A stretch of 6,066 bases of DNA from Pseudomonadota bacterium (GTDB lineage Bacteria; Pseudomonadota; Alphaproteobacteria; Rhizobiales; Afifellaceae), in contig JAEZEK010000139.1 in NCBI GenBank assembly GCA_023417735.1, positions 1-6,066 of the forward strand. Direction: 5' to 3'. This document shows, in pieces, positions 1 to 6,066 of this stretch; within the stretch, counting starts at the first letter, position 1, and each line of letters opens with the position of its first letter. The notes beneath the pieces were generated by a model, which worked only from the letters and a program-made list of their open reading frames with translations, was not told the origin of the DNA and ran no database searches. The position numbers and the translations under genes were made by a program.

Positions 1-2479
<2,479 letters not shown>

Positions 2480-2506
2480 CACGGTCCCCGGCGGCAGAGC
2501 CGAACG

Positions 2507-2533
2507 AAAAAGGGGAAGCGTCGCCGCTTCCCC
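2507..2533 (-). terminator. Intrinsic terminator after rpmA
   Basis: Read on the minus strand, the RNA is a perfect 9-bp stem GGGGAAGCG / CGCUUCCCC closed by a GCGA (GNRA) tetraloop, followed directly by five U residues. This is a textbook Rho-independent terminator. It lies 29 bases after the rpmA stop and only 27 bases before the GNAT start. It should end most rplU-rpmA transcripts, yet it also stands in front of GNAT-obg-proB with almost no room for a promoter after it. Confidence 0.93.
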
Positions 2534-2562
2534 CCGTACTTCCGGCCGGACGGCGCTGTGCG

Positions 2563-2832
2563 CTATTCGGCCGCTTCCTGGAGCGGCTGGACCGAGACGA
2601 AGGTCCGGCCGCCGGCCTTCGACGCGAACGTCACCTTGCCCTCGACGAGCGCGAAGATCGTGTGGTCCTTGCCGAGGCCGACATTGCTGCCGGGGTGCCA
2701 CTTGGTGCCGCGCTGGCGGATGATGATGTTGCCCGGAATCACGTGCTCGCCGCCGAACTTCTTGACGCCGAGGCGCCGGCCCGCGGAATCGCGGCCGTTG
2801 CGGGACGAGCCGCCTGCCTTTTTGTGTGCCAT
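2563..2832 (-). CDS. rpmA: 50S ribosomal protein L27
   Basis: L27 is a large-subunit protein whose N-terminal tail reaches the peptidyl-transferase centre. The 89-residue product begins [16 protein letters not shown], the conserved L27 start, so it lacks the cleaved extension found in Firmicutes. It continues with [11 protein letters not shown] (18-28), then [16 protein letters not shown] (33-48) and [13 protein letters not shown] (50-62). Length is normal for the family. A strong Shine-Dalgarno AAGGAG (2845-2840) lies 7 bases before the ATG and fixes the start. Only 24 bases separate it from rplU upstream, so the two are co-transcribed. The intrinsic terminator at 2507-2533 follows it. Confidence 0.98.
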   Translation of the reverse strand: MAHKKAGGSSRNGRDSAGRRLGVKKFGGEHVIPGNIIIRQRGTKWHPGSNVGLGKDHTIFALVEGKVTFASKAGGRTFVSVQPLQEAAE

Positions 2833-2856
2833 TGTCTCTCTCCTTGGCTCGCCGGA

Positions 2857-3171
2857 TCAGCCGGCCGCGATCTCGGTGATGCGGACGACGGTGTAGTCCT
2901 GGCGGTGGCCGTTCTTACGGCGCGAATTCTGCCGGCGCCGCTTCTTGAACACGATGATCTTGCGGCCGCGCGTATGCTCGACGATCGTGGCCTTCACGCT
3001 CGCTCCGGACACGAGCGGCGCGCCAACCTTCGCCTCGCCGTCGCCGCCGAGCAGCAGCACCTCGTCGAACACGAGCTCGTCGCCGGCATCGCCGGGGAGC
3101 TTTTCGACCTTCAACGTCTCGTCGGCGGCAACGCGGTACTGCTTGCCGCCGGTCTTGATGACTGCGAACAT
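2857..3171 (-). CDS. rplU: 50S ribosomal protein L21
   Basis: L21 binds 23S rRNA in the large subunit. The 104-residue product begins [14 protein letters not shown], the conserved family start. The C-terminal half carries the basic RNA-binding stretch [17 protein letters not shown] (75-91) and the usual ending YTVVRITEI. Length is normal. The frame is open upstream to an ATG at 3411, but that extension has no family similarity and the Shine-Dalgarno GAGGAA (3181-3176) sits just before the ATG at 3171, so the short start is right. It is the first gene of rplU-rpmA and is preceded by a candidate promoter and a structured leader of about 125 bases, which may allow control at the RNA level. Confidence 0.98.
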   Translation of the reverse strand: MFAVIKTGGKQYRVAADETLKVEKLPGDAGDELVFDEVLLLGGDGEAKVGAPLVSGASVKATIVEHTRGRKIIVFKKRRRQNSRRKNGHRQDYTVVRITEIAAG

Positions 3172-3297
3172 GTTCTTCCTCTTGTTCGTTGCGCCGCCTG
3201 GCTCGCGCCGGCGGGCTTCTTCCAGTCGAACCGACGGACATCCCGAGGGACATCCCGCCCAAACGAATTCGGGCGCGGACCAAGGGCCCGCGCCGCT
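3172..3297 (-). promoter_or_regulatory. Structured 5' leader of rplU
   Basis: This is the predicted untranslated leader between the inferred transcription start (about 3297) and the rplU ATG. The first hairpin (3294-3272) starts almost at the RNA 5' end: a 10-bp stem GGCGCGGGCC / GGUCCGCGCC, including one G-U pair, around a CUU loop. A tandem repeat follows, seen on the plus strand as GGACATCCCG at 3236-3245 and again at 3248-3257. A second hairpin (3214-3194) has CCGCC and GGC paired with GCC and GGCGG, a single bulged A and a GCGA (GNRA) tetraloop. It ends 12 bases before the Shine-Dalgarno. The pairings are seen directly; a role in autogenous control by L21 or in mRNA stability is inference. 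Confidence 0.55.
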
Positions 3298-3303
3298 GTC
3301 GGC

Positions 3304-3332
3304 ATAAGCCCGATCAGGGCGTCCGCTGTCAA
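3304..3332 (-). promoter_or_regulatory. Candidate sigma-70 promoter for rplU-rpmA
   Basis: On the minus strand a consensus -35 TTGACA (3332-3327) is followed after 17 bases by GCTTAT (3309-3304), a weaker -10 (3 of 6 consensus positions). Spacing is ideal and the -35 is perfect. The start of transcription would fall near 3297, just before the first leader hairpin. No competing candidate closer to rplU was seen. Confidence 0.6.
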
Positions 3333-3490
3333 GATGGAGCTTGGGTCGGCACCATTCAACCGCGCGCACGATGCGCCTCGGGCGTACGCGCGATGCGTCC
3401 GCGGGCCGCATCGGACCCGCAGCACCGGATACATATCTCCCCGGCAGGCGCGAAGGACACGTTCCGGCACGTGAGCGGGCGCCGCAGCTC
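3333..3490. other. Gene-free divergent spacer between rplU and fpr promoters
   Basis: The whole interval between the rplU and fpr start codons is about 400 bases and holds no convincing gene. Apart from the promoters and leader described separately, this GC-rich part contains a perfect 7-base inverted repeat CGATGCG (3391-3397) / CGCATCG (3407-3413) around 9 bases. There is also another CGATGCG copy at 3369-3375, a GCGTACGC palindrome (3382-3389), an AT-rich patch ATACATAT (near 3430) and a CACGTG palindrome (3468-3473). Open frames crossing it have the arginine-rich composition of out-of-frame GC-rich DNA and no Shine-Dalgarno. Confidence 0.5.
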
Positions 3491-3519
3491 TTGACGTAAT
3501 CGTATGCCTGTCATACGGT
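3491..3519 (+). promoter_or_regulatory. Candidate promoter of fpr with an internal dyad
   Basis: TTGACG (3491-3496) and TACGGT (3514-3519) are separated by 17 bases, giving a plausible sigma-70 promoter with transcription starting near 3526 and a leader of about 42 bases. The perfect inverted repeat CGTATG (3501-3506) / CATACG (3512-3517), with a 5-base centre, occupies the spacer and overlaps the -10. A protein bound there would block or remodel RNA polymerase. The regulator cannot be named from the sequence. Confidence 0.55.
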
Positions 3520-3531
3520 CACACCGTGTGA
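3519..3531. promoter_or_regulatory. 13-base dyad at the inferred fpr transcription start
   Basis: TCACAC-C-GTGTGA is a perfect inverted repeat around a single base. It overlaps the last base of the candidate -10 and the inferred start of transcription, directly after the CGTATG/CATACG dyad. As RNA it could form only a 5-bp, 3-base-loop hairpin, so a DNA operator is more likely than a terminator. Its half-sites are in the opposite order to a CRP site (TGTGA-N6-TCACA), so it is not a CRP box. Confidence 0.45.
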
Positions 3532-3567
3532 GAGCCGCACGTGGTCCTGGTCCGGACGGGGGACGCG

Positions 3568-4341
3568 ATGAGCCAGCTGCAGCATGAGACCGTGCTCGAT
3601 GTCCGCCACTGGACCGACACGCTGTTCAGCTTCAGGACCACCCGCGACCAGGCCTTCCGCTTCCGGAGCGGCCAGTTCACCATGATCGGGATCGAGGTCG
3701 AAGGCAAACCGCTCCTGCGCGCCTATTCGATGGCGAGCGCGCACCACGAGGAGACGCTCGAGTTCTTCTCGATCAAGGTTCAGGACGGCCCGCTCACCTC
3801 GCGCCTCCAGCATCTGCGCGAGGGCGACGCCATCCTGGTCGGTCGCAAGCCGACCGGCACGCTCGTGTTCGACAACCTCCTGCCCGGCCGTAACCTGTGG
3901 CTGCTCTCGACCGGAACGGGGCTGGCACCCTTCCTGTCGATCATCAAGGACCCCGAGGCTTACGACCGCTTCGAGCGGATCGTGCTCGTCCACGGCGTCC
4001 GGCACGTTGCGGAACTCGCCTACCAGGACCTCATCACCCGCGACCTTCCCGGCAACGAACTGTTCGGCGAGGAGGTGCGCGAGAAGCTCGTCTATTATCC
4101 CACCGTCACGCGCGAGCCTTACCGCAACCGCGGCCGCCTGACCGATCTGGTGCGCTCCGGCCGGCTGTTCGCCGATCTCGGCATGGCGGCCTTCGACGAG
4201 GCCGAGGACCGCATCATGATGTGCGGAAGCCCCGACATGCTCGCCGACATGCGCACCCATCTCGACGAGATCGCGTTCAGCGAGGGCAGTGCGACGGAGC
4301 CGGGTCACTTCGTGATCGAGAAGGCGTTCGTCGAGCGCTGA
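3568..4341 (+). CDS. fpr: Ferredoxin/flavodoxin-NADP+ reductase (bacterial subclass I)
   Basis: This FAD enzyme moves electrons between NADP(H) and ferredoxin or flavodoxin in the cytosol. In other proteobacteria it supplies reduced ferredoxin for biosynthesis and helps in oxidative stress. The 257-residue product has the usual family length. FAD-binding motifs are RAYS (51-54) and FFSIKV (66-71) with GPLTS (74-78). NADP-binding motifs are STGTGLAPF (114-122), VHGVR (141-145) and CGSPDML (219-225). The C-terminus ends HFVIEKAFVER, the extended tail typical of the Rhodobacter/Azotobacter type rather than a terminal aromatic residue. I start it at the ATG 3568-3570, where homologues begin, with GGGGGA (3558-3563) just upstream; an in-frame GTG at 3541 is a less likely alternative. 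It is divergent from rplU and stands alone, with two dyads in its promoter suggesting specific control. Confidence 0.95.
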   Translation: MSQLQHETVLDVRHWTDTLFSFRTTRDQAFRFRSGQFTMIGIEVEGKPLLRAYSMASAHHEETLEFFSIKVQDGPLTSRLQHLREGDAILVGRKPTGTLVFDNLLPGRNLWLLSTGTGLAPFLSIIKDPEAYDRFERIVLVHGVRHVAELAYQDLITRDLPGNELFGEEVREKLVYYPTVTREPYRNRGRLTDLVRSGRLFADLGMAAFDEAEDRIMMCGSPDMLADMRTHLDEIAFSEGSATEPGHFVIEKAFVER

Positions 4342-4393
4342 ACCCATCCGGGCGCCCCGCGTCCCCGGTCGCCTCATCCCCCAGATTGGCTCT
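4342..4393 (+). other. Short spacer after fpr without a clear terminator
   Basis: The bases after the fpr stop are C-rich. They contain only weak self-complementarity (CGGG-CGC-CCCG near 4349-4359) and no T tract. I see no intrinsic terminator, so fpr transcription may end by Rho or read into the next gene. Confidence 0.4.
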
Positions 4394-4407
4394 CGCAAAC
4401 GATTGCG
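4394..4407. promoter_or_regulatory. LacI/PurR-like operator candidate before the amidohydrolase
   Basis: CGCAAACGATTGCG is a 14-base dyad with a central CG and one mismatched position pair. Its core GCAAACGATTGC fits the LacI-family pattern GCAAnCGnTTnC known from PurR operators. It lies 7 bases before a possible -10 TATCGT (4415-4420), so it would cover the spacer and -35 zone of the amidohydrolase promoter. No good -35 hexamer was found at the right distance, which could mean a weak or activated promoter. A LacI-family repressor is inferred, and no regulator gene is in the window. Confidence 0.5.
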
Positions 4408-4429
4408 GGGCTGCTATCGTGCAGATCGG

Positions 4430-4443
4430 GGGACGATCGTCCC
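4430..4443. promoter_or_regulatory. 14-base perfect palindrome GGGACGATCGTCCC
   Basis: The sequence is perfectly self-complementary over 14 bases with no spacer and lies 54 bases before the amidohydrolase ATG, near the inferred transcription start. A gapless palindrome cannot make a good RNA hairpin, so a dimeric repressor site is more likely. It is distinct in sequence from the dyad at 4394-4407. Confidence 0.4.
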
Positions 4444-4497
4444 GCCGAGCAGGAGCCCGCCTGCGGAAGACGGCCGGGCCTGGGAGGGTAAAGAAGC

Positions 4498-5952
4498 ATG
4501 AGCGACAATCATCTGGATCGACGAAGCGTACTCTTGGGTGCAACCGCGATCGGCACGGCAGGCCTGCTGACGAAGCCGGCGATCGCCCAGGGGACGCCGG
4601 GCCCGGGACAGGCGGACCGGCCCTCGGCTTCGCTGCCCGCGCGCGGCGAGTTCGTCATCAAGAACGCCCACGTGCTCACCATGGAGCACAATCTCGGCGA
4701 GCTTCCCGATGGCGACGTCCATGTCCGCGACGGCGTGATCGTCGGCATCGGCCGGACGACCCGCGCGGGGCCGGACGTGGAGGTGATCGACGGCTCCAAC
4801 ACGATCTGCATGCCGGGCTTCGTCGAAACCCATTGGCACCTCTGGACAAGCTGCTGCCGGCCGCTCCTGCGGGAAGGCAATGCGGATCGCGCCTACTTCC
4901 CCGTCACCTCCGGCCTCGGGCCGCACTACACGCCCGAGGATTCCTACCGGAGCGTGCGCCACGGGCTCGCGGAGGCGCTCTATTCCGGCATCACGACGGT
5001 GCACAACTGGGCGCACAACGTCCGCAGCCCCCAGCACGCCGACGCCGAGCTCCGCGCCATGCGGGACACCGGCGTTCGCGGGCGCTTCTCCTATGGCACG
5101 CCGCAGCGCTCCTCGAACGAAGAGCCGATGGACAGCGCCGATCTCGCCCGCGTGCAGAAGGAATGGCTGCCGGAGAACCCGCTGCTCAGCCTCGGCATCT
5201 GCTCGCGCAATGTCGGCAACAACACGAACCAGATGCGCGGCGCGATCTCCATCGAGATGGCGCACCGGGACTGGGGCGCCGCGCGCAAACTGGGCCTCCC
5301 CATCACGATGCACACCTCCTCGGGCAGCCCCGTGAAGATGCTCGACGAGGCGGGCCTGCTCGGGCGCGACGTGCAGCTCGTCCATCCGCTGCTGACGACG
5401 CCGGAGGACCGCGAGATCCTCGCCAAGCACCGCACCAGCTACAGCATGGCGCCGCTCGGCGAGTCCCGCCGCTCCGCCAAGGTCGGCGAGATCCAGCTCG
5501 CCGAGCTCCTGGAGGCGAACGTGCCGATCAGCATGTCGATCGACCACATCGCCACCTTCAACTGCGACTGCTTCAACTGCATGCGCACGCTCTATGCGCT
5601 CCACCAGCACCGCGTCGGCGATGCCGTCGCGCTCTCGCCGAAGCGGCTCGTGGAGCTCGCCACGATCGACGGAGCCTACGACCTGGGCGTTGGCGACAAG
5701 GTCGGATCGCTCGCCCCGGGCAAGCGCGCCGACATCATCCTGGTGCGCACCGACGCGCCCAACATGGCGCCGATCGGCGATCCCTACGACGCACTGGTGA
5801 ACCTGGCGCATCCGGGCAACGTCGACACCGTCATCGTGGACGGGCGCATCCTGCGGCGAAAGGGCGAGTTCACGGCGCTCGACTTCCAGCAGGTCGTACG
5901 GGATTCGCAGCAGACTGCGGCGGACCTCGCCAAACGCGCCAACTGGACCTGA
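4498..5952 (+). CDS. Tat-exported metal-dependent amidohydrolase, substrate unknown
   Basis: The 484-residue product belongs to the amidohydrolase superfamily, ATZ/TRZ-like branch. The N-terminus has a twin-arginine signal: R8-R9 followed by SVLLG, a hydrophobic stretch to about residue 24 and an AIA-Q cleavage site at 30/31, so it should be exported folded. A beta-sandwich segment (52-105) comes before PGFVETHWH, whose H112 and H114 are the first metal ligands. H272 (ITMHTSSG), H296 (QLVHPLL) and D349 (SMSIDH) fit the other metal and active-site positions. The C-terminal sandwich has GSLAPGKRADIILV (403-416). The deaminase HxxE glutamate is absent (H272-TSSG), and a cysteine cluster CDCFNC (356-361) follows D349. 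GGGAGG (4482-4487) precedes the ATG. It appears to be monocistronic. Hydrolysis of an amide, cyclic amide or similar bond is likely; the substrate cannot be given. Confidence 0.88.
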   Translation: MSDNHLDRRSVLLGATAIGTAGLLTKPAIAQGTPGPGQADRPSASLPARGEFVIKNAHVLTMEHNLGELPDGDVHVRDGVIVGIGRTTRAGPDVEVIDGSNTICMPGFVETHWHLWTSCCRPLLREGNADRAYFPVTSGLGPHYTPEDSYRSVRHGLAEALYSGITTVHNWAHNVRSPQHADAELRAMRDTGVRGRFSYGTPQRSSNEEPMDSADLARVQKEWLPENPLLSLGICSRNVGNNTNQMRGAISIEMAHRDWGAARKLGLPITMHTSSGSPVKMLDEAGLLGRDVQLVHPLLTTPEDREILAKHRTSYSMAPLGESRRSAKVGEIQLAELLEANVPISMSIDHIATFNCDCFNCMRTLYALHQHRVGDAVALSPKRLVELATIDGAYDLGVGDKVGSLAPGKRADIILVRTDAPNMAPIGDPYDALVNLAHPGNVDTVIVDGRILRRKGEFTALDFQQVVRDSQQTAADLAKRANWT

Positions 5953-5974
5953 CGGACGCGAGCGCATCACAACG

Positions 5975-6001
5975 GATCCGGCCGGCGGTTCCGGCCGGAT
6001 C
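5975..6001 (+). terminator. Strong hairpin after the amidohydrolase, no U tract
   Basis: GATCCGGCCGG (5975-5985) and CCGGCCGGATC (5991-6001) form a perfect 11-bp stem with a 5-base loop CGGTT, 22 bases after the stop codon. Position and stability suggest a transcription end or a 3' stabilising structure. No T run follows on the plus strand, and none precedes it that would serve the minus strand, so it is not a canonical intrinsic terminator. Confidence 0.6.
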
Positions 6002-6019
6002 GCAGACAGGGCCGCGTTC

Positions 6020-6066
6020 GAGGCGTGAGCGCGGGCGCCGCAGGCGGCCGCCCGCGCCAACGCCTC
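6020..6066. repeat. Large GC-rich inverted repeat reaching the window end
   Basis: The outer arms GAGGCGT (6020-6026) and ACGCCTC (6060-6066) pair perfectly. After a 2x2 mismatch, the inner arms GCGCGGGCG (6029-6037) and CGCCCGCGC (6049-6057) also pair perfectly. A further CCG/CGG with a CAGG loop caps the stem, leaving one bulged C at 6048. The outer arm ends exactly at the last base, so the repeat may extend further. It may be a second terminator or part of an intergenic repeat family; no gene was recognised in 5953-6066. Confidence 0.5.

Noticed and set aside
2480..2701. N-terminal extension of the GNAT gene into rpmA
   Set aside because: The frame is open, but it would pass through the intrinsic terminator and overlap rpmA, and the extra residues do not resemble a GNAT start.
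3219..3233. GGTTCGACT on the minus strand resembling a tRNA T-loop
   Set aside because: No matching T-stem, acceptor stem, anticodon arm or D arm around it.
3172..3411. N-terminal extension of L21 to an upstream ATG
   Set aside because: L21 universally starts near [14 protein letters not shown], a Shine-Dalgarno precedes that ATG, and the extension covers the promoter and leader.
3189..3494. Possible 101-codon plus-strand gene in the divergent spacer
   Set aside because: No Shine-Dalgarno, arginine-rich composition, no recognisable domain, and it overlaps the rplU leader and promoter.
3519..3531. CRP/FNR-type binding site
   Set aside because: The half-sites TCACA and TGTGA are in the reverse order and the centre is one base, so it does not fit the TGTGA-N6-TCACA layout or the FNR pattern.
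3511..4398. A 295-codon minus-strand frame opposite fpr
   Set aside because: fpr is certain from its FAD and NADP motifs; this frame shows only the mirrored codon bias.
4414..6060. A 548-codon open frame on the minus strand opposite the amidohydrolase
   Set aside because: It is antisense to a gene with clear motifs. Its composition (many R, A, V, D and H, no recognisable domain) is that of the complementary frame of GC-rich coding DNA, and it runs through the hairpin and promoter region.

Overview
The window comes from a high-GC alphaproteobacterium, most likely of the Hyphomicrobiales (rhizobial order). The evidence is the protein sequences of L21, L27, Obg and the ferredoxin-NADP reductase, and the gene order rplU-rpmA-GNAT-obg-proB, which is common in that group. 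A genus cannot be named safely. There are seven protein-coding genes, one cut by the window edge. No RNA gene, insertion sequence, CRISPR array or phage gene was seen.

Left part (1-3171, minus strand): a housekeeping cluster reading right to left. It starts with rplU (L21) and rpmA (L27), followed by a near-ideal intrinsic terminator. Only 27 bases past the terminator comes a GNAT acetyltransferase, then the ribosome-assembly GTPase obg/cgtA and glutamate 5-kinase proB, which runs off the left edge. The last three genes are joined by 4-base ATGA overlaps. The L21-L27-Obg grouping links ribosome proteins to a large-subunit assembly GTPase; proB opens proline synthesis.

Middle (3172-3567): a gene-free divergent control region. 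On the minus strand it holds a candidate sigma-70 promoter for rplU and a leader of about 125 bases with two stable hairpins and a short tandem repeat. On the plus strand it holds a candidate promoter for fpr carrying two different perfect dyads.

Right part (3568-6066, plus strand): fpr, a ferredoxin/flavodoxin-NADP+ reductase of 257 residues. A 156-base control region follows, with a LacI/PurR-like dyad and a 14-base perfect palindrome. It precedes a Tat-exported metal-dependent amidohydrolase of 484 residues, whose substrate cannot be read from the sequence. A perfect 11-bp hairpin lies just after its stop codon, and a second large inverted repeat runs to the window end.

Most of the window is conventional core genome. 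The parts most worth attention are the exported amidohydrolase with its unusual active-site surroundings and palindrome-rich promoter, the dyads in front of fpr, the structured rplU leader, and the terminator inside the ribosomal-protein/obg cluster. I found no convincing multi-gene novel system.
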